Shown piece after piece: positions 25,908 to 38,939 of a stretch of DNA of 64,000 bases. This DNA comes from Pleurodeles waltl (Eukaryota > Chordata > Amphibia > Caudata > Salamandridae), in assembly GCF_031143425.1 (NCBI RefSeq), contig NC_090448.1, positions 329,170,177-329,234,176 of the forward strand. Direction: 5' to 3'. Every line of letters starts with the position of its first letter. The stretch's first letter is position 1. The position numbers were made by a program, and so were the translations under genes. Under the pieces are notes generated by a model. It was not told where the DNA came from. It did not search any database and saw nothing but the letters and a program-made list of their open reading frames with translations.

Positions 25908-26320
25908 AACAAGCATTTGCAATGGAATGCGTCTTGCATTTGCTCGAGTTAGAGCTATTAACTTTGTAAATTCCTAACTGGACTTTTCTTGTCACATAAA
26001 TTGAAAATGAAAAGTAAAACAGTTGACATACGCAAGCCGATTCAAAGTGCCCTGGCCGCCATTAGGGCGGAGGAGAGACAAAAAGAAAATAAGTTTGTAC
26101 GCAGTCAAATGCATCGGCAATCGTGCAATTATCCATATAACAGGGGCAGTCTTCAAGGCGGTAATAAACCCGCTAAATGTAAAGCATTTACCAATGATGA
26201 TAAAGAATTTTTGAAAGGCAAGCCCACAAACAATTGTAAGTGATGGGCATGCGGTGGACATGGTTAAAAGCCCACAATACTTACAACAAGTCAAGGCACT
26301 TGCGGGCTCGACCTAAAAAA
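25908..26320. repeat. SINE-like dispersed repeat, copy 2
   Basis: Second copy of the repeat at 11,094-11,520, same orientation, sharing the ordered blocks listed there and ending in GGCTCGACCTAAAAAA. The two copies differ by many substitutions and small indels, so the family is not very young. No coding potential. A poly(A) run follows at about 26,398-26,414, but it is 75 bases beyond the last shared block. Confidence 0.6.
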
Positions 26321-26939
26321 TGGCAGCATGGGGCCTTGGTATGTCTATATGTGAAGCCCTTTACTAAGCATATTTAGGTCTTTTGGCTGTTAGAGTAAAA
26401 AAAAAAAAAAAAAAGATCCATTTTAATCACATGCCTAACCCTTATGCGTTCCCCACCAATCCACTTCAAGGGATACTAACAGGATGTTATAGCAGTCACA
26501 GGCCACAGATATTTTTTAGTGCACGAAAATTGCCTTATTGTAACATTAAAATCAGGTCAACAAAGGTCCTGGCCATTGCCCTTCTGTTTAGGAAAGGGAA
26601 GGTCATTCTGTGGGGGAGTTTGGAGAACAGCATATTTAAGCATATAAACATAACATACTCATACTTTAACCCCTCGGATGCATGGGATGAGCTGGTCTCA
26701 CCTTCGACCATGGTTGCTGTGTACCGAGGACGAGGCCAGCTCGTCCTGCACCCAGCCCACGAGGGGGAGGTGGGCAGTGGGGAGGGGGGGGTGTAGGGGC
26801 AGGGAGGATGCACTAGCGCTCCATCCGCGGGCCTCCCCCCCCCTCCCATGGGCAGGGAAGGAAGGGGAATAGCTTCCCCTAACTCCCCCACCCCCACCGA
26901 TGTCTGATGATGTCAGCGGCCTCAGCTTTCAGCAGTTGG

Positions 26940-27545
26940 GCCTATTATAATTAGGCCGATCTAGTCCAAGGGGGCAGAAACCTCTAGACACCAGGGATCA
27001 TTATTTTTTTATATTGTTTACAGGTGGGGAGCAAATTTTTTTTAGGCCATTTGCAGATCGACGTATTTGTATTAGGATTTTTTTTTTTTTTTATCTCAGT
27101 TATACGGATGTGGAGCGGCCCCCAAGGGTCACTCCCCTGGGGGTCAAAAATATTTTGAGGGCAGATCGTCCTATTTTAACCAGGCCAATCAGCCCCTAAG
27201 GGGGGGCAGAAACCACTAGGAACCAGGGATTTTTATTTTTACAGATGGGGGGGGCGACCCCTTGGGCAAGGGTCATTCCCTTGGGGGGCAAATTTTAGGC
27301 CATTTCTGCCGTTCTTGGGGGCAGATCGGCCCATTTCTATTAGGCACATCGCAGAAACCACTTAGGCACCAGGGATTGGTGTTTGTGTGTGTTTTCTTTG
27401 GGTGGGGGGGCGGGCAACTTCTTGGTCAAGGTTCGCTGCCCATGGGGGTACATTACTGTTACCTATTTCTGCCCCCCTTCTGGCCAGATATGCCACTTTT
27501 TTGTAAGGCCCATCTGCCCCCACGGGGGACAGAAAGCCCAGCAGA
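26940..27545. repeat. Degenerate G-rich tandem array inside the TTAA element
   Basis: About four units, each containing a CAGAAACC...ACCAGGGAT-type block (near 26,978, 27,208, 27,352 and 27,531), a GGGGGCAGATCGG-type block and a CCCTTGGG/CCCAAGGG-type inverted motif. Spacing between anchors is uneven (about 145-230 bases), so units have diverged by indels. Complementary GGGGGCAGA and TCTGCCCCC segments could pair within and between units. Confidence 0.6.
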
Positions 27546-28139
27546 GACCAGAGAAGAACGTTAAAAAAAAAAAAAAAAAAGTGGGGTGGTGGCTACCATC
27601 CAACCAGTATGGGCATGGTTATACCCCGCCTCCCCAACTTTCAGCCCTCCACCGTACACTAAAAGATTGTATCCCAACGGCTAGTAAGACGACATTTGAT
27701 AATTTCGGGTTTTGGTTTTACATTTGGGCCATGAAAGCTTGTCTAACTCTCAAAATCGTCCCACTTGGAATGGTGAGAGCTTCACTTTTTGGACTTTGGG
27801 ACGCGTCCACGTAGAAAAATCTACAAGACCTAGACACATCTGAAAACTAAACATCTGGGCGAGTCCAGGGTGGTGTGCTTCACATGCACCTGCATCATTT
27901 TCCTACCCACAATGCCCTGCAAAATTCCAACTTTGCTTGAAATCACATATGTTCCCACATTTTTGTGATGGAACCTTCCAGAATCCGCAGGAAGCTGCAA
28001 AATTCCTACCATTCAGCATCGTCGTATCTATACCAATAAAAATTCTGCCCCACTTGTCAACCTAAATTATTTTTTTTTTTTATTATTTTTTTTAACTGCC
28101 CTTTTGGACCCGCTTTGGTTTCCCCTCAATTTCAACATG

Positions 28140-28770
28140 TTTTTGGCTCTTCCCTGTCACAGGTACTTGGCCCACCTAAACAAGTGAGTTCTCATTTTTA
28201 ATCGGGAGGACTGAAGGGAACGTTGGGTGGTAGGGAATTTGGGCCGGTGCTGTTATCCCACACAGACATGCAGGAAACATTATATATATATTTTTTTTAG
28301 CTAAATTTGAGGTTTGCGGAGGATTCTGGGTAAGAAGACACTGGGGGTTCCACGAAAATCACACCTCCCTGGAATCCCTCAGGTGTCTAGTTTTCAGAAA
28401 TATCTGCGTTGGGTAGGTTTCCCTAGATGGCTGCTGAGCCCAGGACCAAAAGCGCAAGTTACTTCTGCCCCTTCCCCCCCACCACCAAATCCCCATCAAA
28501 ACAGGTAGTTTTGTATTTGATAATTTTGATGTGTCCACGTAGTGTTTTGGGGGCACTTCCTGTCTCCAGCACTAGGCCTACCCACACAAATGAGGTACCT
28601 TTTTTAGTGGGAGACCTGGGGGGGGGGGGGGGTGAACGGTGGGTAGAAGGAAGTTTGCAGCGCCCCTGAGATTCCAGAACTTTGCAGCACCGAAGTGAGG
28701 AAAGTGTTTTTTTATGCTAAATTTTGAGATTTGCTAAGGATTCTGGGTAACAGAACCTGGTGAGAGCGCC
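28140..28770. repeat. Two related blocks inside the TTAA element
   Basis: The block starting CCTGTCACAGGTACTTGGCC (about 28,155) and the one starting CCTGTCTCCAGCACTAGGCC (about 28,559) share order: an ACAA(G)TGAG block, a GGGAGACC-type block, then ATTTGAGGTTTGCGGAGGAT / ATTTTGAGATTTGCTAAGGA and TTCTGGGTAA. This indicates an old internal duplication with a period of about 400-430 bases. Confidence 0.5.
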
Positions 28771-29949
28771 ACAAGTTAACCCATCCTGGGTTCCCCTAGG
28801 TAGCTAGTTTTCAGGTCCTGGTACCATTTTTATCGGGAGACTTGGGGGAAACAGAATAGAAGCACAAGTGCTACTGCCCCTTGTCTTTCTCTACATTGTT
28901 TCCTTCCAAATGTAAGAGGGTGTGCAAAAAAGAAGTCTGTTTCACACATCCCCTGCAATTCACACGCTAGTATGGGAACCCCGAAATTCAGAGTTGTGCA
29001 AATAACCACTGCTTCTCAACACCTTATCTTGTGCCCATTTTTGAAATACAATGTTTCACTGATACCTATTTTTCACTCTTTATATTTCACCAAATGAACT
29101 GCTGTATACCCGGTATACAATGAAAACCCATTGCAAGGTGCGGCTCATACCTAGGGTTCTTGATGAACCTACAAGCCCTATATATCCCCAAACCCAGAAG
29201 AGTCCAGCAGACATAATGGTATATTGCTTTCAAGAATCTGCCATAGCTGAAATTAATTATAGAAGAAAACGTGGACAGAAATGGCTTTTTTTCCCACCTC
29301 AATTTCAATATTTATTTTAGCTGTTACTTTCTGTAGGAAAACCTTTAAGGATCTACACAAATGACCCCTTGTTGAGTTCAGAATTGTGTCTACTTTTCAG
29401 AAACGTTTAGCTGTTAAGGATCCAGCATTGGTTTCACACCCATTTCTGGCACGAACTGGAAGGAGGCTGAAAACACACAAAAATAGTAAAAATGGGGTCT
29501 GTCCTAGTAAAATGCAAACATTGGGTTGAAAACTGTGGTTTTCTTATTCAATTGGTCTGCCTGTGCCTGAAAGCTAAGATGATGGTGGGTGATCTTAGCC
29601 CCGCACGCCATTTGTTGATGCCATTTTTTCCCCAAGGGGGAGGTGGGGAGTGCGGCAAGCTTTTTTCTGCAGCCCTTTTTCCCTTTTTTTTTTTTTGTTA
29701 AAACAAAATTTTCGCTGTATTTTGGCTAATGTATGGGTCTCCTCCAGGGGAGACCAGAAACTCTGGGTACCTCTAGAATCCCTAGGATGTTTGGGTGGGG
29801 GTGGGGGGGGAACGACGACAACATTAATTTGGCTTGGATACTTTGTGGGCAAAAAGTTATGAGGGCCTAAGCGTGACCTGCCCCTAATAAACAAAAATAG
29901 GCCTGGCACCAGAGGATGGGAAAAGGCCTGGCAGCGAAGGGGTTAAATG

Positions 29950-31957
29950 CACTGAGTCTTAGGTACAAAAAGCTGCATGTAAAATGGATGTTTAGAATAC
30001 GCATGTTGAACTTTGTCCGACTTCTACATAGAAGATCACTTCTTACACTTGGCTTGGAGCTAAATGGAATTACGACTTCCTCATTCCAACATGCATGAAT
30101 GCCAAGTACCTCAAGAAACACAATCACTCCTCCCCTCCCCCCCACGAAAGCTTAGGCCAACCAAATGGACTAGCAAACCACGTGTCCATCTTGAATCACC
30201 TGCTTATTAGTAAAATGCAAGGTGGGGGGTTGTCACACCATCTTCAGATATTCATAGAATTCACAAATTTGCTACATAAAGCTGGGTTTCGAATCTGGAA
30301 CTGATTAATTGTTTTTGATATTTGTAGAGGACACCCACAAAGAGGGTGTGCTGGTGAAATAGTAAGCAGCTACCACATATAAACTTATTTATTTTCCACT
30401 CCATTCTGGGATTTAACAGTTTATGGAATTTGGTGAAAGTATTTTCAGTGCAGAGACTTGAAAGGGAGTGTTTGATGCTTTGGCAGAAACCACGGATGGT
30501 AACTAGGGATTCACAAAGTGGAGGCAGTCCCTCTACAGGAAGAGGATTGTGACAGCTATCCTGGAAGCTCACCTTGCCTCATAACAGCAACGGTCCTGTG
30601 TGGAGGCCCGCAAATGTAAAAGCACCCACCCTGGAAAAACCTACGACCTGTGCAGGTCTTCTGTCCTGAGATAGCAGTGGCGATGAAAGAGGAACTCTGT
30701 GATCCAACCCCCACGCACAGAATCACTGGATACCGGGGAACCAATCTTGTGGGACTGCCTTCCAGGGAGCACACAGGGGCTTTGGCCACTCCTCAGGGAG
30801 GCGGCATGCACCAAGAGCTGTCTGCCAAAAACACCTGGACTCTGCTCAGTGCCCTATGTAAGGAGTAGGGTCACAATTTTAAGGATATTGTACAACAGGC
30901 CCTGAAATTCTTGTAAAGGATGGGAGAAGAACTACTGCCATAGCTCAAAGAGGTGCATCCGGCCCCCGCAGTATGACCAGCCCCGCCCCCCCCCTTCAGG
31001 GTCAGGGGAACTAGCCTGTAGCAAGCAGGGGCCTTGGGGCCTCTTGGTATAGATGGTGCTATCCAGTACCACACACTCTGAGCTGTGTCTGAGCACTTTG
31101 AACACTGGTGGTGACTGTGTGGCGAAGTGGAGGGTAGGGGGTGCAATCAGGCTCAGAGGGGTGAGGAGGGTGTGCGGCTCATCAGACCCTCGGAACTGAA
31201 CTTGGCACACTTGTGCTTCTCTGACTATTGGTGGTGTAAGCTTTAGTGTGCCCAGGCTGCTGGTTGGGCACAGAATTCACACAGCACTTCTTGACTGTTC
31301 ACTTCTTTGCGCCCAGAACAATGGGAAACAACCTTCTAGTTGCCTCCCTGAAAGTCATTCTGACTGAGGTCACCTGGTCAGCAGCACAGTCATGGCACCC
31401 CATTACCTCCTCTACCTCATTCCAACGGATATGAGTTGCAACACCTGGCGGCACCCAGGATTGGAGGAAACCATGGTCTGGTCATTTCTCAAGCTGGAAG
31501 CCAGCCACTTCAAGAGGCGGGTGTGCTCCTCAATACCCAATCTAATGCACTAGAGAGGAACAAAGCCAACATACCAAGCCTCAAGGACAGATTTCTTCCA
31601 CACTCTTGCCCTATCACATTCTTAACACCTCAGCATCCACTTTCAGCTGGTGTGAGGACTCACCACCACAGCACCTAACACCCACAGACACCTATCGAAG
31701 AAACTACATGATTAAACACAAACCCCAAAAAGAGCTCAATCTCCGATAGGTGGCATTCATTTTCAGCATGATAGTGGAGCACAAAAGCCGAATTATCCCC
31801 TTTTTGTGAACAGCAAATTTAGGAACCACACCCACCAGAAAATATATGGAACGCTTCCTGACCAAAGTAGGTGATCTCAGGACACACTTTAAAATATACT
31901 TGCAAGAAGCATGTATAGATGTCAAACAGAAAACGGCAACATACCTCCAAATGAAGG
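29950..31957. other. Unassigned spacer
   Basis: Several frames of 60-100 codons occur on both strands, especially 30,556-31,210 on the minus strand, but none shows a domain I recognise and they overlap one another. The composition is moderately GC-rich, which may explain the open frames. It may be old transposon sequence. Confidence 0.35.
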
Positions 31958-31965
31958 CTCTAAAT

Positions 31966-32480
31966 CAGGAGTCTCCAACGAGTAGCTCATGAGTTACCAG
32001 TAGCTTTCCAGCTACTTGTAAGTAGCTCTCCTGTGGTCAGTCCAGCCTACTATAGTAGCATTTGCTAGGTTGAACTAATATATGTATGGCAAAATTAAAA
32101 AGTGCATATTTGAGATGAAAATTTGTGTATTTTCAGAACTTATAAACTGATGTTTGGAGAAAAATGGTCCAATGTTCAAAATGTACTTAAAAGCTAATAT
32201 TTGAGTGATAAATCATGTGGTGCTGGAGAGACATATTAGTCTTTACTTTGGGGTGCCACCCAGATTCCTGCTATGGCTGTTGTGTTACTCTTGTAGAGGC
32301 ATTTCAAATTGATAATTCCTTATTTACTTTACTGCTGTTAACCCTGCCGGATGCACTGATGTGATCACTGCGGACAATCTTGGATGGGGTGGTCACCAGC
32401 ACATCACCAATATTAGTAGCGCGGGGTGATTTTCATTGAACATAAGTAGCCCTTAGAACAGAAAAGGTAGGGGGCTCCTG
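31966..32480. mobile_element. hAT-type non-autonomous element with perfect target duplication
   Basis: The 515-bp element is flanked by a perfect 8-bp duplication, CTCTAAAT (31,958-31,965 and 32,481-32,488). Its ends are CAGGAGTCTCC and, inverted, CAGGAGCCCCC. An 8-bp duplication and CAGG-starting ends are characteristic of hAT elements. The interior has no coding potential. It contains AGTAGCT-rich subterminal repeats near the left end and a related AGTAGCCC near the right, which may be transposase binding sites. It is a passive element that would need an outside hAT transposase. Confidence 0.85.
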
Positions 32481-32489
32481 CTCTAAATA

Positions 32490-35400
32490 GGGAGTCCTTT
32501 TCAATCAAAATATACAACTAACACAAACTGAAAACAATAAATTTACACACGGGGTAGACTGGCACAACAATTATGAGATTCACTCGGAAAACAGAGGAGA
32601 CACCAGTCAAGTGCTAGGGGTTAAATCACCACAGCACAGGGCCCATGAAGACTTGAGAGAAGCATAAACAATCCTGAAGTGTTCTGAAAGAAACAGAGTT
32701 CCAAGTCAAATGCACCACTAAATAAACAGCATTGATGTCAGGCGCCTGCAGGAAGGGTTTAAAGGATTCAAGTGGTGGAAAGAAAAGAGTACCAGTATTA
32801 TTCAGTGCGAAGTGCACCAAGTTTAAGCACAAATTATATTGAGAGACTAGATTAACAACAATGGTTAAAAAGGGAAATTAGAGAATAATATGAATACACA
32901 GGACGATAAAGATTGATCCCATAGACATACATATAAGATTAATTTGTGACGCCAAGAATATAAGAATAAATATGGACAGTACAAAGGACAACAGAAATTG
33001 TGATTGCATATACATAAATCATGCAGATGTATGAAGAACTAGGTATGTACATATGAACAATCATAAAATGTCATATGTAAATATAAAAAATATATAAATA
33101 TAAATCTGGACATATACATACATGAGTAGGGAAGCACAAACAGCAGACTGGAGGAGTCCATTAGTGTCCATTAAATAGTTACAATGTTCTTCAGCTCATC
33201 AATTCCATTTAAACCGTTACAGGTGGGGCTGCACCTCTGAATCCATCTGCATTCCCATTTCGATAGCAGTTAAGCCATGTTTCCTCCCATGCAAGGCATC
33301 TGCAGTACTTCCACCACCTACCATCTGCGGTTTCGAGCCATTTGGCTAAATTTGACAAAATGTTTTATAAGGAGAGAAAGTTATTGCACCAGATTCTGCT
33401 CAGATGTTGCCCAATTCTCTGTTTAACTTACTGAAAGATTGGTCTGATGTAAATTAGCCTGCAAGGCACCAAATATATCAATTGTATGGTATTATAGTTT
33501 TTTTTTTTTTAAAAGGTGCAATTGATGCTGGGTATTTCCATGTGTGAACTTTTTGGAGGAAATTGAAAGGATACAAACAGTGCAGTTACCACAGCGATGG
33601 TGACCTGGCCTCTAGAAGGGTCTAAGCACCATATACTAATGAAGGAAGTTTTTGAAGAGGAGGAATCACTAGACTGAACCATGTTTTCCTTCAAATTGTT
33701 GCCTCTTGCAGGGGGTGGACAGACACTAAATGTTGGTCTCAGAAGAGCCCCAAAGGCCACCATATTTTCTTAACTTTGTTTACCTAACAAAAAAATAGTC
33801 TAAGCTACTGGAACAAACTGATATTTAAGAAAGCACAAAAACAGTTATGCACTGTGCCACTGACAGATATTCCAAAGTCTGACTAACAGAATATTGTGGG
33901 ATACCATATCAAAGGCTGCCAAGAGGTCCAGTCCATTACGGTAAGGGTCCTAAACCTTGGGCGTCTAGTATTACATTGCCGGCAGAGAACAGTAGCACCT
34001 CAGTGCTCATGTTGGATTAAAGTCTGATTAACAGGCAATTGTCAATATAAATGGACAGTTGATCAACAAAGCTTTCTGAAACCTAAACAGCAAAGCAACA
34101 AAGAAACTGGGGCGGGTGGGGGGGGGGGCGATAGCGGACATGATAGGAGGTTTTGCGGTTGTCCTTTTCTGGAGCATGTGTGTGTTGCATACATTTTCTA
34201 ATCGTTCTTTAGAAGCAGGGTCAGCCAATATGAATTGCACAAAAAAAAACATTTTATAGATTATTAGTGTTTTATCAGCTGTGGTGTTTTCCTATTTGCA
34301 TAGGATATTATCCTGTCGCAAATCGCATCCATGGATACAAGAGGGTCTAATTCTGCTCGGACACCATGTACTGTGCATGCCAAAGCACTCTAGCCTAAAC
34401 ACTCCATCAATGTAATAAAAATAAATTTGTCACAACTTTTTTTTTTTTTTTTAAACATGCCTCACAAGGAGCAGTTAATTAGTAATACTCCATAAAGTTA
34501 TTTTAGATGAAAAGGGGGATAAACAAGAAAATTCATATCAATTTCTAAATTATAAAGGCTACCGTTTCTTACATCCTTATATTTGTAACTTGAAAAATTG
34601 TAACTTATGGTTTTCTTTTGAATTTGCACGGGGTGAGAAAGCAAGCCCTGACAGGTGAGATCACAATAACTACAGATTATCATGAGCATATCCCAATGTC
34701 AAATCACTTTATGGCTTTGCTCCAACAGTTTAAATCATCATGATTTAACTGAGATCTGAACGTGCTTCTATTTTGGTCCAAAAGACAGTGATACTTATTC
34801 TGCCCATGATAAGAGCAATGACTTGGGATTCTTGTTTTCCTTTTTAATGGTGTCCAATGCAAATAATTACCTCAAAATAACATTTTGAATAGCAATATTA
34901 GAGAATATCCAAGCAATCTTGCAAGGCCATCAAGTCAACTAAAGACAAGATGACTTGGTAAGCTACCTCCAATATGCCCCATAACCTACATGTAAAAAGA
35001 CTAATTACATAAATTAGAAGAAAATAGATACCAATCTTAACCCTGTACAAATAAGGAAAGAAGTAATGGGAGAGGATAAACAGACCTGTACCAGAAGAAG
35101 CCGGGTGAATGTAGGTGGACAAGAAGGCCTAGAAAAGTCTACAGAATAAACCCATGCCAGAAACATCTAACTACTAACTGTACAACAGATAATACAAATT
35201 ACATAGTGGAGCTCTGCAACTCCACGAAAATCAACATGACAGACTGGATTTTAACATTTTGCCCATAGAGCAGCATTTTCAATCTACTTTCTAAGAGGAT
35301 TCTTGTTAGAGCATCTACATACTGGATTGCGAGGCAATAAAATCTACTGTCTGTCAGTTATGTTTGACTGTTACGGCTTAGATGGTTGAGGAATTTTATG

Positions 35401-35640
35401 TTATGTTGATCTGTTAGGCCAATGTTACTGGTAAAGAAAAAAACTATTTTATTCAGGTTTTAATTATGTACTAGGTGAAAAGGTGTGAGTGTGGAATATT
35501 ATTTCTGTTAATAGTGACAATAACCAAACCTACACTGCATTGTAATTGGTGACAAGTCTGCATAAGACACCAAGACTTAAAAGAAGGAAACTGGTAGTCT
35601 TACAACACAAAACACTGCAACTGACCATGGCCATGTTCGC
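32490..35640. other. AT-rich spacer
   Basis: No frame with recognisable content. AT-rich throughout, with poly(T) near 34,438-34,452 and a G run near 34,118-34,127. Nothing that I can bound or assign. Confidence 0.4.
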
Positions 35641-37700
35641 ACAACCACATATCAACTGTGGAACAAACTCAATTTTGAATACTTAGGAACACAACTAACA
35701 TCAAACACAGATCTAGACACAGTCTGAAACTGAGTGGCTCCAAGAAGATATCCTAAACCCACTAAAACAAAATAGAATATAGGAAAACAAGCCTCTTGGA
35801 TGAATGGAGTACTAAGAAAGATAAAACAACAACTTGCAAAGCTGCAATGCACCTGGCTCAAAACAAGTAACACGCAAGACGAACTTCGCCTACACAAACG
35901 TAACAAAACAAACAAGTCCGCTATCAAAAAACCTTAAAAAAAGGTACTATTCAAACAAAAATCAAAATGCTAAATGTGCAAATAAATAATTCTCTAAAAT
36001 TCCCACTATATTTCGTACAACTAAATTCACAGAAAGAACTCATCTGATTCAAGAAGTTACTGACAAACTGGCAAATCATTACACAGCCAAAGCAAACATG
36101 CTGGATTCCTATTTAACACAGAGGAAAACTAACAGCACCAACCCATTTCCAATAATTTCTTCCAAAAGTAGGCTAACCAAGCCTCCATATCCCTTCGAAC
36201 AACTAGCAGAAAATACATTTATGGACATTGTCTAAACAAGCAGGCTAGTTGGCTGTCCTTCTGACCCTTGCCCACCACAAATCTTCCAGAACCTTTTTTT
36301 TTTTTTTTTTTTTAAACTGCCTCTGCTGACTCACCAGTAAGAACATTTAATCAATAACTCTTTAACAACAGGGGTCTTTCCAGAAGACTTTACAAAGGCC
36401 TACATACTCCAATTATTTAAAAAACTGACCTGGACTCGCATGACCCAAAATACTACAGATTGATTACAAACAGACCCTTCCTGGACAAACTGATAGAGTG
36501 AAAGCAGCATTGACCCAGATGAAACAATTCACTGACGATACCTCTATGCTTTCTGACTTTGAATCAGGATTCTGTCCAGTAAGATGCACAGAACATGTCC
36601 TCATCACCATCTGGGATACCCTTAAGAACACAGAAGGCCACAACAAGGTGGCTGCTCTACTCCCCTTGGAGGATTCAGCTGCCTTTGACACAGTTGATCA
36701 TAACACTGTTATCCAAAGACTCCACAAAGCTGGCATAGAGGGGACTTCTCTTGAATGGATCACATCATATCTTCAAAACAGAATAAATACCATCCATACT
36801 ACCCATTTTCTCATCCAAACAGTACTTCAAAAAAGCAGCATCCCACTAATTCTTTTTCAAAATCTACATAAAGTCATTACCAGCAATGATCAATTAATTT
36901 CAGGTGACATGTTATAACTAGACAGGTGACACACAAAAACATCTTAAACTAGAAAGCCTTTAAGACCAGAGTAATTCAAAAATCTTAAATTGCCTCTAAG
37001 CAGTTGATCAGTGGATAAGACTGAGCCATCTCAAATTGAATGCGTCCAAAACTGGCATACTCATGTGACAATTGGAACAATTATGTCCCACTCTCCGCCT
37101 GACCTGACGATCTGGGACCACATCCTAAAACACCCAAGAATGTAAGAAATCTTGAAGTTACCACAGACTCCAAACTATCATGGAACACCCAAGTGGATAA
37201 ATTGGCAAGATCAAGCTTCATTATTACAAAAACTGATGCATGTTTCACCCACCTAGGATTTCCACATATCTCTCTTGCACTGCCATAATGATTACACCAA
37301 TGGCCTCTACCACGGATCATCTTTATCAACTACAAAAAAAAAAAGAAAAAAAGAGTACAACGAATTTAAAACTCTGCTGCCAAACTACTCCGACATGTAA
37401 AGCGATAATCCTGCATCTCCCCTGCCTTGAAAGCCATACATTGGTTACCGGATGCCAGAATATCCACCTTTGAGCTCCTTTGTATCACTCACAAAGCAAT
37501 ACAAGAAATGGAGCCACTTTTCTTCAGAAATAAAATCACCAAATACATGCAAAGGAACCTCCACTGCAGATTGCCACATCACCTCAAAACCCCAGCACAC
37601 AATAAGGAGAAGAAAAAAAATAAACGTGTGGTACATCTTTCTCTGTTCAAGCAGCTAAACTATTAAATTCATTACCCCTAGATATAGGATCTCCGCAGAT
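35640..37700 (+). pseudogene. L2/CR1-like LINE ORF2 relic
   Basis: The clearest part is the reverse transcriptase at 36,498-36,917. ESGFCPVRCTEHVLI is followed by KVAALLPLEDSAAFDTVDHN, in which FDTVDH is the palm motif A with its catalytic aspartate near 36,687. RLHKAGIEGTSLEWITSYLQNR comes next in the typical order. Later blocks in other frames are LKLNASKTGILM (about 37,035) and ALKAIHWLPDARIS (about 37,425), the usual C-terminal segment of L2/CR1 proteins. The region containing the second catalytic aspartates is lost. Many stops and frameshifts are present, so the copy is inactive. The upstream part (35,640-36,450) is weaker. Confidence 0.75.
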
Positions 37701-38930
37701 AACAAGCTTATCTTCAGAAGACCACTCAGGAGCTGGCTCATTCTTACACAAAACACTGATGTACAGCATATGCTTGTGTAAGTAAACATGTATAATTTGA
37801 TTATATTTATGTGTTTAGATAAGTGCCAGTCTTTGTACAAATATTTACTAGTTCTGGTTTTAAAATGTATAGATATTCTAGATCGGCTTCATAAATGTAT
37901 ACATTACTTATGGTTAAAATATATATTATTTTAACCCTTAAGTGTATATAGATCACTTCAAAGTTTACATTGAAGTTATCTGATTATATGCTTATGGGTC
38001 TCTGTTTTATTTGCAAATATGATCATAATCAGTAAGTGCTTCACTATTTAAGTGTGTGGGAAAATATAACAAAAGTAAATAACAGAAATAGATACTATAA
38101 CATTACCAAACAAGTTCATAAAAATAAATTGGCTTTATATAAAACAACACTTGAAAGTTAGTTTCTAAATATTTATCCATAAGAATACATATGGGACTTA
38201 ACATAATACCACTTTATAATTTCCCATATATGGTATAACTTTTCATGTTATGTAACTATACATAAATGTAACTTTACTCCAACTGGGTGGTAGTGGTGGG
38301 GGGGGCGGAGCAAAAAAAAAACTTTCAACTCTCTCTAATTCACTACTGTCTCAGCCTATACCTCTCAATACATCCTCTATCTCAATTCTGAATCATCCAA
38401 AATCTGGTCTTACTACTGTGATCTCCGAAACAACACTTCTTATAATCTTCCTTACTCTATCCTTCTTTCACCCTATCCAATTTAACTAACAGACTCAAAT
38501 GTCCACCGCTACAATTAACAACTTATATTTCCCTATACTAATGCATCACTAATCGACTTTGGGTTCCGCAGCAGTGTGCTACTCACAGAAAAGAGGTTCA
38601 ACGTCTCATCGGGGGTCGTAAAAGCTATATAAATACAACTACAAATATTGTATACACATTGCCAAACACTTTAATTGGGTAAACATCTGTGGTTTTCCTA
38701 CCGCCATAAAGCAATAATAAAGGACTATATTAAACAACCAGACTGAGTGCTACATATCCTTTTTACAAACAAATAGGAGAGTGTTTTGTGTATACCTAAT
38801 CAGTGGAAAAAAATAAGGTCTAAAGATCCATCAATACATGTACACTCATTTAATAATATAATCCAAAAGGTTATTACAACAAAAGACCCTACATAATTAG
38901 GAAAATCACTGATGCTAGCTCCCTACATCC
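37700..38930. other. AT-rich sequence with possible LINE 3' tail
   Basis: Strongly AT-rich and without genes. The stretch about 38,610-38,640 (GGGGTCGTAAAAGCTATATAAATAC) resembles the 3' end of L2-type LINEs, so this may be the tail of a second, otherwise lost, LINE copy. Confidence 0.35.
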
Positions 38931-38939
38931 AACCTACAG

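Larger units (their letters stand above)
26670..29942. mobile_element. TTAA-flanked 3.3-kb non-autonomous DNA element
   Basis: The element is bounded by TTAA on both sides (26,666-26,669 and 29,943-29,946). Its ends form an imperfect inverted repeat: CCCCTCGGATGC at the left and, read inward from the right, CCCCTTCGCTGCCAGG. TTAA duplication and CCC-starting ends are typical of piggyBac elements (Kolobok also uses TTAA). The interior has no transposase; all frames are short. It contains a degenerate G-rich tandem array (26,940-27,545) and two related blocks of about 430 bases (starting near 28,140 and 28,570). It was presumably mobilised by a transposase supplied elsewhere. I recognise this repeat type from newt genomes, but that is memory, not a search. 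Confidence 0.65.

Noticed and set aside
30556..31210. Cluster of minus-strand frames of 77-92 codons
   Set aside because: They overlap in different frames, show no domain motif and occur in locally GC-rich sequence.
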